Assembly: GCA_009783395.1 (NCBI GenBank)
Contig: WRHA01000338.1
Coordinates: forward strand, 1-8,998
Reading direction: 5' to 3'
DNA: 8,998 nt
Source: Defluviitaleaceae bacterium
GTDB taxonomy: Bacteria > Bacillota > Clostridia > Lachnospirales > WQUN01
Part shown: positions 1-7,789 of the stretch, piece by piece
How the letters are laid out: each line of letters starts with the position of its first letter
Position numbering within the stretch: position 1 is the stretch's first letter
Notes under the pieces: generated by a model
The model's input: the letters and a program-made list of their open reading frames with translations, nothing else
The model's database searches: none
Told to the model about the DNA's origin: nothing
Made by a program: the position numbers and the translations under genes

Positions 1-2
1 CA

Positions 3-791
3 AAAATCGCGGAGGCGGCGGGTGCGGGCGCGGTTATGGCATTGGAGCGCGTACCGGCGGATATTCGGGCGGCGGGCGGCGTTTCACGCATGAGCGACCC
101 GAAAATGATTAAAAGCATACAGGCGGCAGTCGGGATTCCTGTTATGGCAAAATGCCGGATCGGGCATATCGTCGAGGCGCGACTTTTGCAAACAATCGGC
201 GTGGATTACATCGACGAAAGTGAGGTTCTTTCGCCCGCCGACGATAAATATCACATCGATAAATCGGAGTTTACAGTACCGTTTGTTTGCGGTGCGAAAG
301 ATTTGGGAGAAGCACTGCGGCGCATAGCCGAAGGCGCGAAAATGATTCGCACAAAGGGCGAACCGGGTACGGGTGACGTGGTTCAGGCCGTGCGCCACAT
401 GCGCGAAATTATGGCGCAAATGCGGCGCGTTGCATCAATGAGCAAGGACGAGCTTTACGACACGGCAAAAGAACTGCGCGTGCCGTTTGAGCTTCTTAAA
501 TATGTAAGCGACAACCGGCGGCTTCCCGTGCCGAACTTCTCGGCGGGTGGTGTCGCAACCCCGGCGGATGCGGCGTTGATGCGCCAACTTGGTGCAGAGG
601 GTGTGTTTGTCGGATCGGGCATTTTTAAATCGGGCGACCCGCAAAAACGTGCTCGTGCGATTGTTAAAGCCGCAGAAAATTATGAAAATTACGCGCTTAT
701 TGCCGAGCTTAGCGAAGATTTGGGCGAGGCAATGGTCGGGATAAATGAATCGGAAATCGAAATTTTAATGGCACAACGGAATGCGACATGA
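3..791 (+). CDS. pdxS: Pyridoxal 5'-phosphate synthase lyase subunit PdxS (5' partial)
   Basis: PdxS makes pyridoxal 5'-phosphate from ribose 5-phosphate, glyceraldehyde 3-phosphate and ammonia. The ammonia normally comes from the glutaminase PdxT; PdxS forms a cytosolic dodecamer. The reading frame is open from the window edge, beginning [20 protein letters not shown], so about 30 N-terminal residues lie outside. Strong family signatures are [15 protein letters not shown], which holds the first catalytic lysine (Lys81 in B. subtilis), [11 protein letters not shown] with the second catalytic lysine (Lys149), and the phosphate-binding stretches [15 protein letters not shown] and [11 protein letters not shown]. 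The ATG at 36 is internal to the conserved barrel and is not the true start. The stop overlaps the cinA start as ATGA (788-791). No pdxT follows, although pdxT is the common neighbour; it may lie upstream or elsewhere. Identification is very secure. Confidence 0.97.
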   Translation, partial: KIAEAAGAGAVMALERVPADIRAAGGVSRMSDPKMIKSIQAAVGIPVMAKCRIGHIVEARLLQTIGVDYIDESEVLSPADDKYHIDKSEFTVPFVCGAKDLGEALRRIAEGAKMIRTKGEPGTGDVVQAVRHMREIMAQMRRVASMSKDELYDTAKELRVPFELLKYVSDNRRLPVPNFSAGGVATPADAALMRQLGAEGVFVGSGIFKSGDPQKRARAIVKAAENYENYALIAELSEDLGEAMVGINESEIEILMAQRNAT

Positions 792-2020
792 GTTTGGCGA
801 ATCACAAAGTAGCCGAAATTTTAACCGTCGGCACGGAAATTTTATTGGGCAATATCGTCAACGCAAACGCGGCATTTTTGTCGCGTGAGCTTGCCGCGCT
901 CGGCGTGGCGGTTTTTCGGCACACATCCGTCGGTGATAATCCCGATAGGCTTGCGGCGGCGTTTTCCGACGCGTTTGAAACAGCCGACATTGTTGTGACA
1001 ACCGGCGGTCTGGGTCCCACGCAGGATGACATTACAAAGCATGTTGCGGCAAAATTTTTTGGGCTTGAAACGGAAATACACGAAGAATCGCGGCGTCGGA
1101 TTGAAGTGCGGTTCGCGGATCGCGAGTTGCCCGAAAACGTTGAGCGCAACGCGATTGTACCGTGCGGCGCGAGGGTTTTTCAAAATGATAACGGAGCGGC
1201 ACCGGGCATTTGCATCGAACGCGACGGCAAAATTTTAATCATGTTGCCCGGTCCTCCGCATGAAATGCAGCCGATGTTTTTGGACTATGCGGCGGCATTT
1301 TTAAAATCCGGGCGCGTTTTTCTTTCTCGCACGCTTAAATTAATCGGTCGCGGCGAAACCTCCGTCGAATCGGCATTGCGCGATTTAATCGACGCGCAAA
1401 CAAATCCGACAATCGCGCCATATGCAAAGGTCGGCGAAGTGCATGTACGCGTTACGGCGTCGGCGGACGGCGAAACTGCCGCAACTGCTCTGCTTTCCCC
1501 CACTTGCGACGAAATTTATTCGCGTCTCGGTACTCATATTTATGCCGAAAACGATGTGACGCTTGCGGAAGTCGTTGTTTGCGCGCTGAAAAAAAATAAT
1601 TTTACACTCGCGCTTGCGGAGTCTTGCACGGGTGGTATGATTGCGGCGCAAATCGTTGATGTCCCCGGTTGCTCCGCTGTTTTTAATGAGGGGTTTGTCA
1701 CATATTCTAATGAAGCGAAAATTTCGCGGCTCGGGGTTTGTAAAAAAATTTTGGCAGAACACGGCGCGGTAAGTGCGCAAGTCGCCGCCGCAATGGCGGA
1801 GGGCGTGGCAAGAACCGCCGGAGCAAGCGTAGGGCTTTCCGTCACCGGAATAGCCGGCCCCGACGGCGGCACGGCGGAAAAGCCCGTCGGTCTTGTTTAT
1901 ATCGGGTTGCACATAAACGGCAACACGCAAATTGAAAAACATAATTTATCCGCAAACCGAAGCGTTGTCCGCAAACGCACGGCGGTTTTTGCGTTGGATT
2001 TTTTGAGAAGGCATTTATGA
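788..2020 (+). CDS. cinA: CinA family nicotinamide-nucleotide amidohydrolase
   Basis: A complete 410-residue CinA, the usual family length. Residues about 7-170 form the MoCF-like (COG1058) domain, with [24 protein letters not shown] (71-81) and LPGPPHEM (153-160). Residues about 255-408 form the C-terminal PncC/CinA domain, with LAESCTGG; its serine (279) is the expected nucleophile. [11 protein letters not shown] (351-361) and the closing PVGLVYIGL also fit. Known family activities are deamidation of nicotinamide mononucleotide in pyridine nucleotide salvage, and ADP-ribose pyrophosphatase activity for some COG1058 domains; the competence link is historical. The protein should be cytosolic. 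The ATG overlaps the pdxS stop, with only a weak CGGA (777-780) upstream, so translation probably depends on coupling. Its own stop overlaps the next start as ATGA. Confidence 0.96.
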   Translation: MSLANHKVAEILTVGTEILLGNIVNANAAFLSRELAALGVAVFRHTSVGDNPDRLAAAFSDAFETADIVVTTGGLGPTQDDITKHVAAKFFGLETEIHEESRRRIEVRFADRELPENVERNAIVPCGARVFQNDNGAAPGICIERDGKILIMLPGPPHEMQPMFLDYAAAFLKSGRVFLSRTLKLIGRGETSVESALRDLIDAQTNPTIAPYAKVGEVHVRVTASADGETAATALLSPTCDEIYSRLGTHIYAENDVTLAEVVVCALKKNNFTLALAESCTGGMIAAQIVDVPGCSAVFNEGFVTYSNEAKISRLGVCKKILAEHGAVSAQVAAAMAEGVARTAGASVGLSVTGIAGPDGGTAEKPVGLVYIGLHINGNTQIEKHNLSANRSVVRKRTAVFALDFLRRHL

Positions 2021-2385
2021 AGGCCAAGCTGCTTTCCGCCAAAGAAATTTTGTTAATTGTCGCTATTTTGTCGGTTGGTTTTGTCATGCTTGCACTGTTG
2101 CATGACTCAAGCGACAATCTTTTTGCTGAAATTTCCTACGAACACGGCGTTCGAGTCGTTGATTTAAACAGCAATCATGTTTTTTATCTTTCGTCAACGC
2201 CGAATGTGCTTTTTGAAGTGCGCGAGGGGGGCGTGGCATTTATCTCGTCTGACTGTGTCGACCAAATTTGTGTGCGCGCAGGGTTTCAGCGGCGTGCAGG
2301 AAGAATCGTTGCGTGCCTGCCAAACAGAGTGATTTTATCTGTTACCGGAGAAACCGACCTGGATATTTTTGTTGGATTCAAATGA
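2017..2385 (+). CDS. NusG domain II-containing membrane-anchored protein (EetA-like)
   Basis: A 122-residue protein with one N-terminal membrane segment (about residues 10-28, ILLIVAILSVGFVMLALL) and a small beta-rich extracytosolic domain. The domain matches the NusG_II family (PF07009 type): it holds the cysteine pattern SDC-x4-C (Cys80, Cys85) and then VACLPNRVILSV (Cys100), which recalls the family's S-C-P-D-x-x-C ... C-L-P-N signature. It is not the transcription factor NusG. Proteins of this type usually sit beside Gx transporter and ApbE genes, as here; the equivalent gene in Gram-positive extracellular electron transfer loci is called eetA. Biochemical function is unproven; roles in electron transfer or membrane redox assembly are inferred from context. 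GAGAAGG (2005-2011) is a reasonable ribosome site 5 bases before the ATG, which overlaps the cinA stop. Confidence 0.88.
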   Translation: MKAKLLSAKEILLIVAILSVGFVMLALLHDSSDNLFAEISYEHGVRVVDLNSNHVFYLSSTPNVLFEVREGGVAFISSDCVDQICVRAGFQRRAGRIVACLPNRVILSVTGETDLDIFVGFK

Positions 2386-2891
2386 GTACACGAAAACTGG
2401 CATTTATGGGCATCATGCTTGCGGCTGTGCTTGTTTTATCGGTGGTCGAAAGCATGTTACAGCTTCCTTTTTTGCCGCCTCAGTTCGGTAGGGTAGGGGT
2501 TTCCAATGTAGTCATTATGTATTTGGCTTTTTTTGTTGGAAAAAAAGAGGCGGCTTTGATGGTTTGTTTAAAGGCTTTGTTTAGCCTTTTAACGCGAGGA
2601 TTTATTGCGGGGCTTTTAAGTTTAAGCGGCGGATTATTTTCTATTTTTGTAATTTTCGCGCTTTGGTGGATTATTAAAAAAGAAAAATCCTACGTCGCGC
2701 TAAGTATTTCCGGCGCGATTGCGCATAATATCGGCCAGCTTTTTGTTGCCTGCATTTTGCTTGGGCATTGGGGGCTGTTCGTTTTTTATTTTCCCGTGCT
2801 TCTTATTACCGGAACAATTTTTGGCACAATAACAGCGATTTTTTTGAAAATTTTAATTACGCGTTTGGAAAAAGGAGAGTGGAAGCCCTGA
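2382..2891 (+). CDS. Gx transporter family integral membrane protein (EetB-like)
   Basis: A 169-residue, highly hydrophobic protein with about six membrane segments (roughly residues 6-22, 41-52, 56-75, 79-98, 105-127 and 131-157). It matches the Hpre_diP_synt_I / Gx transporter family (PF07456 type) in length and motifs: LPFLPPQFGRVGVSNVV near the N terminus, KKEAALMVCLKALFSLLTRG, LLSLSGGLFS (78-87) and GAIAHNIGQLFVA (111-123). The older family name, heptaprenyl diphosphate synthase component I, is probably misleading; the fold resembles ECF-type S components. The homologous position in Gram-positive extracellular electron transfer loci is eetB. The ATG at 2382 overlaps the previous stop as ATGA; the frame is open further upstream to 2268, but that stretch lies inside the NusG-II gene and lacks family similarity. 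Only a weak TTGGA (2372-2376) precedes the start. Substrate or electron partner is unknown. Confidence 0.88.
   Translation: MSTRKLAFMGIMLAAVLVLSVVESMLQLPFLPPQFGRVGVSNVVIMYLAFFVGKKEAALMVCLKALFSLLTRGFIAGLLSLSGGLFSIFVIFALWWIIKKEKSYVALSISGAIAHNIGQLFVACILLGHWGLFVFYFPVLLITGTIFGTITAIFLKILITRLEKGEWKP
2871..2877 (+). promoter_or_regulatory. Ribosome binding site that favours the CTG start of apbE
   Basis: AAAGGAG lies inside the end of the Gx gene. Its distance to the CTG at 2888 is 10 bases, within the usable range; the distance to the GTG at 2879 is 1 base, too short for normal initiation. It therefore argues for the CTG, or less likely the TTG at 2897. Confidence 0.6.
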
Positions 2892-3844
2892 AAATTTTGG
2901 CATTTTTGGCATTTGTAATTTTGCTTACGGGATTTTTGCTTACGGGATGTACGCAAAAAGAACGGTTTAACTATGCGACCCTGGACTATTTCGACACGCT
3001 TACGAGCATTATGGGCTATGCCGAGTCCCGAGGCGAGTTCGACTATTTCGTCGAAATTATGATTGTCGAGCTTGGGCGGCTTCATCAGCTTTTTAACCAG
3101 TTTGAAACCTTCGACGGGCTGAATAATATCAAAACAATAAACGATTACGCCGGCATTCGGCCTGTTGAAGTTGAGTCCGAAATAATCGAAATGCTTAACG
3201 CGGGGATTTTGGCCGAGCAAAGAACCAACGGAATCGTAAACATCGCCCTCGGAGCAGTAACAAATATTTGGCGAGAATACATCGATGCAAATGCCGACAT
3301 TTTGCCCTGCATGGACAGACTAATCACTGCCGGCGAATTTACAAACATCGCAGACATTGTGATTGACGGAAACACTGTGTTCTTGCGTGAACCTAATATG
3401 TACTTGGACGTCGGAAGCATAGCCAAAGGCTTCGCAATCGAGCGCGTGACGCAAACTGCCCTCGAGGCAGGCTTTGAATCGTTTACCCTAACCGTAGGCG
3501 GCGACGTGCGTCTCACAGGCAGTCCGCTAAATAGAGATGCGTGGGGCGTCGGTATCCTTGACCCAAATAATCCCGGCGAAATTATCGACTCCGTATTTGT
3601 AAAAAACACCGCTGTTTTCACAAGCGGTGATTATCTGAGATATTACATTGTTGGCGGCGAGGCATACCACCATATTATCGACCCGCGTACGCTTATGCCT
3701 GCCGTGCAAGCGCGTTCGGTAACGGTGATTTATCCATGCGGAATTGTTGCCGAATATTTGTCACTTGCCGCATTCATTTTGGGCGAAGACGAAGCGTCAC
3801 AGCTTTTGTCGCACTACAACGAGGCTGTTTGGATACGAAAATAA
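2888..3844 (+). CDS. apbE: FAD:protein FMN transferase, lipoprotein (ApbE/FmnB-like), probable CTG start
   Basis: Predicted to transfer FMN from FAD to threonines of exported FMN_bind domains, using Mg2+, on the outer face of the membrane. From the CTG at 2888 it has 318 residues. The N terminus MKILAF-(hydrophobic)-LLTGC is a good lipoprotein signal with Cys21 lipidated. Family motifs are [25 protein letters not shown] (76-89), [12 protein letters not shown] (174-185), GGDVRLTG (204-211), [10 protein letters not shown] (244-253) and HHIIDPRT (261-268). Oddities: the C-terminal D-x3-T metal-ligand motif reads E289-x3-L293, DPRTG reads DPRTL, and the protein ends soon after VWIRK without the usual short tail. 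The start is inferred: AAAGGAG (2871-2877) lies 10 bases before the CTG but only 1 base before the GTG at 2879, and CTGA copies the ATGA overlaps of the operon. The GTG at 2879 remains an alternative. Likely substrate: the FMN_bind lipoprotein of the facing operon. Confidence 0.9.
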   Translation: MKILAFLAFVILLTGFLLTGCTQKERFNYATLDYFDTLTSIMGYAESRGEFDYFVEIMIVELGRLHQLFNQFETFDGLNNIKTINDYAGIRPVEVESEIIEMLNAGILAEQRTNGIVNIALGAVTNIWREYIDANADILPCMDRLITAGEFTNIADIVIDGNTVFLREPNMYLDVGSIAKGFAIERVTQTALEAGFESFTLTVGGDVRLTGSPLNRDAWGVGILDPNNPGEIIDSVFVKNTAVFTSGDYLRYYIVGGEAYHHIIDPRTLMPAVQARSVTVIYPCGIVAEYLSLAAFILGEDEASQLLSHYNEAVWIRK

Positions 3845-6099
3845 GAAACCATTTCGCGCAAAACTTCGGACTGTACGTTTAGCTCTTCTGCTGTGGCGGC
3901 GGTTTCTTGTGCAAATTTTGAATTTTCATAAACCGTGTTTGCCGTGTCAAGAAGTGCCGTGCTTATGTGTTCAATTAAGTCTGCTTGCTCGGCGGCGGCG
4001 GCAGTAATGTTATTTATCAGCGCAAGAATTTCGTTGACGCTTTTCACAACTGCGTCAAGAGATTCGGACGTGACGTTTGCAATCGACGTGCCTTCCTCGA
4101 CTTTGGAAATCGAGTCTTGGATAAGCGTCGTTGTTTCATTTGCGGCGTTTTGACTTCTTTCGGCAAGCGAGCGAACCTCTTCGGCAACAACGCCAAAGCC
4201 CTTGCCTTGTTCGCCCGCACGCGACGCCTCGACGGCGGCGTTTAGCGAAAGCAAATTTGTTTGAAACGAAATGTCCTGAATCGATGAAATAATTTTTGAA
4301 ATACCTTTAGATGACTCCTTTATTTTAAGCATGGCGTCAAGCATTTGCTTCATTGCGGCGTTTCCTTCCTGCGCGTTGTGCGAAGATTTGCCTGAAAGGA
4401 TGTTTGCTTCTTTTGCGTTGTCGGCAAACTGTTTTGTTTGCGCTTTAATTTGCCCGACGGAGGAATTTAGCTTCTCAAGCGAGCCTGACTGCGAAGAAGA
4501 GCTGTCGGCCAATTGTGTCGCGCTTCGTGTTAAAAGATTTGCGCCTTCAAAAACATTATCGGAAGCAAGCGAGATTTCGCCCATAACCCTTTGGAGGGTT
4601 TCGGAAATATTGTTTATCGAGTCCTTGATTTCTGCAAACGCGCCGATGTACGGGCGTTCGATTTTGTGGCGCAAGTCGCCCGAAGCGATTTCTGCCAAAG
4701 CAAGTGAAACGTCGCTTATAATATCTTTCAAATTATCCATTGTGGAGTTTACGACATTTTTAATGGCGAGAAAATCGCCCGAATACTGCCCTCCGATGCG
4801 TTTGTCCAAAAGTCCTTCCTGCCCAAGCCTGTTCATAACGTCACGTATTTCGACAATTGGAGCGTTTACAACCTCTGCGAAGGAGTTTAGGTTTTTCATA
4901 ATTTCGAGCCAGCCGCCATTATATTTTGTTTCGTCGATGTGTACGCTTAGGTTGCCTTTATTTGCGGCGGTGTCGATAAGCATGTTTATTTCGTTGCTGA
5001 CGGCCTCGATGCGGCGGCGCATATCATCTATCGCTACATTAAGAATAGCCTTTTTTCCCGGAAGCTTTTCCATGTCGGCGGCAAAATTTCCTTCGGCGAT
5101 TTCGATAAAAGTGCCAACAACGGCATTTTGCGTAGAAAGTGCGGACTGAAGCATTACGTTTATTTTGTCGGCAACAACTCCGTAGTCGCCGTCAAAGCTT
5201 TTTGCATCGATGAAGGTGTCGATTTCTCCTTTTTCATGTGCATCTGCCATATTGTCCATATCGTGAATCAGACGTTGCAGGGTTGAAATAAGCGTGCGCG
5301 TCGATTTAGCCAGCGTTCCCATTTCGTCTTTTGTGTTTACGTTTACGACTACATCCAGATTGCCGACTGCCACATTTTCGATTGCGTCAACTACTTCGGC
5401 AACAGGGCTTGTAATCATTTTTGTAATAATAATTGCAACAGCTATGCTAAACGCAATGGCAATCCCTGCAAGAATAAAAACCATGTACAGGGTGCTTTGG
5501 TTGTCCTCGCTTATGCGATTTGCCGCATAGTCCATGTAATCTTGGATGTCGCGGTACAGCGAGATAAATTCCGTGTGAACGGAAAGGTACAATCCGCTTG
5601 CAGACTCGTTTATTAAATTTAGTGCGTGAGACCGGTGGTTTGATTCGGCAGAACCGGCGCGCGCAAGTTCAATGATTGAATGTGCAAAGCCGTCTACATA
5701 AATGTAAATCAAATTTTCCAGTCGAAAAACTTGACGCAACCTTGTTTCTCGTAAACCGTCATCAATAATAGGGTCGCTTACAAGGCTTGACCTAAATAAA
5801 TTTACGTTTGCGACAATGCTTTCTCGGTTTTGCGAAACTTCGCGTTCAAGCTCGTCAAGCTCGTTATGGAATCCCGTGTTTAGTGCGGCAAGCGCGACAA
5901 TACGCCGCAAATCAACAAGGTCGCGCTCGATATTGCGTATGGCGTTGTATTGTGCGGTGGGATAGGCAAAAATATTTGTGTAATCCCTCTCGATGTTCAT
6001 AAGCGAAAATACGGCGACTACAACAATTGCGAGCAATAAAAAAATAAGCACGCAGAAGCCCACAGCCAATTTGCCGCCTATTTTAAGATTTTTTAACAT
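3814..6099 (-). CDS. Methyl-accepting chemotaxis protein with 4HB sensor and tandem HAMP units
   Basis: A complete 761-residue transmembrane chemoreceptor. Membrane helix 1 is about residues 11-33 and helix 2 about 203-226. They enclose an all-helical extracytosolic sensor (34-202) of four-helix-bundle type, without cysteines. A canonical HAMP follows (about 227-280), ending near [11 protein letters not shown]. About five further HAMP-like units come next, seen as G-x-L/F pieces at 290-321, 334-364 ([10 protein letters not shown]), 378-411 (NKGNLSVHI), 425-457 (GLLDKRIGG) and 471-502 ([10 protein letters not shown]). The signalling domain spans about 510-755, with the conserved hairpin tip [20 protein letters not shown] (609-628) and [19 protein letters not shown] likely methylation stretch is [20 protein letters not shown] (729-748). 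There is no C-terminal CheR-binding pentapeptide. AGGGGG precedes the ATG; the gene is 11 bases after the FMN lipoprotein gene in one operon. Its 3' end overlaps apbE by 31 bp. The ligand is unknown; context suggests a redox cue. Confidence 0.95.
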   Translation of the reverse strand: MLKNLKIGGKLAVGFCVLIFLLLAIVVVAVFSLMNIERDYTNIFAYPTAQYNAIRNIERDLVDLRRIVALAALNTGFHNELDELEREVSQNRESIVANVNLFRSSLVSDPIIDDGLRETRLRQVFRLENLIYIYVDGFAHSIIELARAGSAESNHRSHALNLINESASGLYLSVHTEFISLYRDIQDYMDYAANRISEDNQSTLYMVFILAGIAIAFSIAVAIIITKMITSPVAEVVDAIENVAVGNLDVVVNVNTKDEMGTLAKSTRTLISTLQRLIHDMDNMADAHEKGEIDTFIDAKSFDGDYGVVADKINVMLQSALSTQNAVVGTFIEIAEGNFAADMEKLPGKKAILNVAIDDMRRRIEAVSNEINMLIDTAANKGNLSVHIDETKYNGGWLEIMKNLNSFAEVVNAPIVEIRDVMNRLGQEGLLDKRIGGQYSGDFLAIKNVVNSTMDNLKDIISDVSLALAEIASGDLRHKIERPYIGAFAEIKDSINNISETLQRVMGEISLASDNVFEGANLLTRSATQLADSSSSQSGSLEKLNSSVGQIKAQTKQFADNAKEANILSGKSSHNAQEGNAAMKQMLDAMLKIKESSKGISKIISSIQDISFQTNLLSLNAAVEASRAGEQGKGFGVVAEEVRSLAERSQNAANETTTLIQDSISKVEEGTSIANVTSESLDAVVKSVNEILALINNITAAAAEQADLIEHISTALLDTANTVYENSKFAQETAATAEELNVQSEVLREMVSYFRIQTASL

Positions 6100-6105
6100 G
6101 TAAGT

Positions 6106-6112
6106 ACCCCCT
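6106..6112 (-). promoter_or_regulatory. Ribosome binding site of the chemoreceptor, overlapping the upstream stop
   Basis: On the minus strand the sequence reads TAGGGGGTACTTAC then ATG. The G-rich site is 6 bases before the chemoreceptor start and shares bases with the TAG stop of the FMN lipoprotein gene, so translation of the two genes is probably coupled. Confidence 0.7.
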
Positions 6113-7700
6113 AATATGACCAGGCCTGTTCCGTTGCACTGCGAACCGCATTTATAATCGCTTCGGAAGAAATTGTTGCCCCTGTTACGACGTCAACATC
6201 GTCGAGATTTGCCGCTCCCGCGGCAAAAATGGCATCACGAATAACATGGTCTGCCGGCGCGCCCCATACCATGTCCCAAAACAAGTCTGTTTCATTATGT
6301 TCAAGCACTTCAAGTCTGCGAATGTTTGTGCGATCTAGAGTAACGCGCACAGTCATCGGACCTCCCCATCCGTCCACAACAACAGTGTAAATTCCCGGCA
6401 CAAAAAACGGGCTTGAAGGGTCTGCATCAGGAGCGCGGCGGATTTGGCTGTGTGTGATTGGTGTAATGTCTGCAGGGTTTGCCCCTTGCGCAATCATTGC
6501 TTGCTCAACGCCCCAAATTATTGCGGCGGCAGACATGGTTGCTCCCGTGTAGATGTCGATATTTTGCGTGGATTGCCTGTCATTGACTTGATGATTTACA
6601 ACTTGCCTGAACCACCAGCCCCCAAGCGCACCGCCGCCAATCGTCCCCGGCTCGTAAATTGATTCGCCATGCCCGCCTGCGCCTTGCCCAAGGCCAAAGG
6701 CTCCGCCTGTGTGCAAGTGAAATTCATTTCGTCCGAAAGAAATGCGAAGGTTCATATCATCGTCTTCGCTGTAAAGCATACGCATGGCATCGCCTGTTAA
6801 AGGATTGCCGTAAATGTCCATTGTGCCGGCGGGAACTGTGATTTCAATGTATCCGGGGATAAATCTGTCGCCGGGCAGGGGCGCATCGATAAACTGCGGG
6901 CTTAGTGCAGAAGGCTCTGCTCCTGCTTGCACTATGGCGTTTTCGACGGCGTTTATGATGGCATCTCTTGTAGCGGTTGCCCCTGTAAATGCATCAATAT
7001 CTTGAGTGGATTGTCTTACAAGAATTTGGTCGGGTACAGCGGGCATAGCACGAAACGCCCAGCCCGAGCCGTACATAGATTCATTATGATCCAAAATTTC
7101 AATGCCTGTAATCCTGTTTTCATCAAAAGTAACCTGCACCGTCATGGGAGCTTCTTGCCAGCCGGGCACGACAGCGGTAAAAACGCCGGGCGTAAAGTTT
7201 CCGGTTGCAATGGGAAGTGCCGCCAACGCCGCTTCCGACAAGGCATCGTCGATAACAAGAACAACATGCTCGGGCGGTTCGTAAGCATCGTCGGTACGCT
7301 GTGGCATCGGCGTTGCGTCCGGTCTGAGCTGCGCCAAGGTTGCGCCTGCCTGCATCAATGCCGATTCGACGGCATCTCTGAATGCACGCGAGGTGGCAGT
7401 TGCACCCGAAATTAAATCAACATTGGTGGATTGATCTTGCAAAATTTCAGCTCGCATAATTTCAAATGTGGGATAGGCAAAACCGGGTGTTTCGTTGTGA
7501 CTTAATACATCTATTCGAACAACTTGTCCGGCATCGTTTATTTCAACTTCAAGCCGGACATCGCCGAGAAAGCCGGCGGCAGTGCCTGTGTACACGCCTT
7601 GCCGAAACGTAAGCGAGGTGCGCTCGTTTGCCGGCTCGGCTTGGCCGCTTCCGCAAGCCGCGAGAATCATAAGTATAAAAAGAAGCATCATGATTTTCAT
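6111..7700 (-). CDS. Lipoprotein with four FMN_bind domains (candidate tetra-flavinylated electron carrier, PplA-like)
   Basis: A 529-residue lipoprotein. The signal [19 protein letters not shown] has the lipobox LAAC (Cys16). Four FMN_bind-type repeats follow, each ending in an ApbE acceptor motif: DLISGATAT (acceptor Thr101), DAFTGATAT (Thr242), DIYTGATMS (Thr388) and DVVTGATIS (Thr509). Repeats 1, 2 and 4 also hold an upstream HNE box ([24 protein letters not shown]). Repeat 3 lacks it and has a glycine/histidine-rich insert (about 328-361). Repeats 1 to 3 share a QST element before the motif. FMN on these threonines would make a multi-flavin electron carrier on the outer membrane-facing surface, like the two-domain PplA of Listeria. 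I chose the ATG at 7700 because it gives the lipoprotein signal and has AGAGGTG just upstream; the longer frame to 7838 would bury the signal. First gene of an operon with the chemoreceptor. Actual flavinylation is inferred. Confidence 0.92.
   Translation of the reverse strand: MKIMMLLFILMILAACGSGQAEPANERTSLTFRQGVYTGTAAGFLGDVRLEVEINDAGQVVRIDVLSHNETPGFAYPTFEIMRAEILQDQSTNVDLISGATATSRAFRDAVESALMQAGATLAQLRPDATPMPQRTDDAYEPPEHVVLVIDDALSEAALAALPIATGNFTPGVFTAVVPGWQEAPMTVQVTFDENRITGIEILDHNESMYGSGWAFRAMPAVPDQILVRQSTQDIDAFTGATATRDAIINAVENAIVQAGAEPSALSPQFIDAPLPGDRFIPGYIEITVPAGTMDIYGNPLTGDAMRMLYSEDDDMNLRISFGRNEFHLHTGGAFGLGQGAGGHGESIYEPGTIGGGALGGWWFRQVVNHQVNDRQSTQNIDIYTGATMSAAAIIWGVEQAMIAQGANPADITPITHSQIRRAPDADPSSPFFVPGIYTVVVDGWGGPMTVRVTLDRTNIRRLEVLEHNETDLFWDMVWGAPADHVIRDAIFAAGAANLDDVDVVTGATISSEAIINAVRSATEQAWSY
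6168..7418 (-). repeat. Four tandem FMN_bind acceptor motifs within the lipoprotein
   Basis: The acceptor motifs are encoded at 7392-7418, 6969-6995, 6531-6557 and 6168-6194, from N to C terminus. All fit D-x2-[ST]-G-A-T-x-[ST]. Spacing between acceptor threonines is 141, 146 and 121 residues, consistent with serial domain duplication followed by divergence. The repeats are at protein level; the DNA is not a near-identical repeat. Confidence 0.85.
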
Positions 7701-7704
7701 AACA

Positions 7705-7711
7705 CACCTCT
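7705..7711 (-). promoter_or_regulatory. Ribosome binding site fixing the lipoprotein start
   Basis: The minus strand reads AGAGGTG followed by TGTT and ATG (7700). The AGAGG core is 6 bases from the ATG. It supports this start over the upstream in-frame ATG at 7838. Confidence 0.8.
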
Positions 7712-7738
7712 TTTGAAATTTTTCAAGCGATTTTTGTG

Positions 7739-7767
7739 AGTATAACGGACAAATGCGATTCTGTCCA
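7739..7767 (-). promoter_or_regulatory. Sigma70/sigmaA-type promoter of the lipoprotein-chemoreceptor operon
   Basis: Read on the minus strand: -35 TGGACA (7762-7767, 5 of 6 to TTGACA), a 17-base spacer, and -10 TATACT (7739-7744, 5 of 6 to TATAAT). Transcription would begin near 7732, giving a leader of about 30 bases that includes the AGAGGTG site. Box quality and spacing make this the best promoter match I found; no start site has been measured. Confidence 0.7.
7747..7766. promoter_or_regulatory. Candidate operator: GGACA-N10-TGTCC inverted repeat inside the promoter
   Basis: Two perfect 5-base half-sites, GGACA (7747-7751) and TGTCC (7762-7766), are separated by 10 bases. They cover the spacer and most of the -35 box of the lipoprotein operon promoter. 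The half-site centres are 15 bases apart, and the position is typical of a repressor site. The binding protein is unknown; a short repeat like this could be chance. Confidence 0.35.
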
Positions 7768-7789
7768 ATTGCGTCGGTTGGTGCGTTGC

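Noticed and set aside
1385..1942. 185-residue open frame on the minus strand
   Set aside because: Antisense to cinA in a conserved coding region; translation looks like a compositional shadow.
2268..2381. Upstream extension of the Gx protein (ATG at 2268)
   Set aside because: The stretch overlaps the NusG-II coding region, is not hydrophobic like the family, and the ATGA-linked ATG at 2382 gives the normal family length.
2768..2887. Upstream extension of apbE (ATG at 2768)
   Set aside because: Overlaps the end of the Gx gene in another frame and would hide the lipoprotein signal.
4331..5149. 272-residue open frame on the plus strand
   Set aside because: Lies wholly antisense to the well-supported chemoreceptor gene; serine/isoleucine-rich translation with no recognisable family and no ribosome site.
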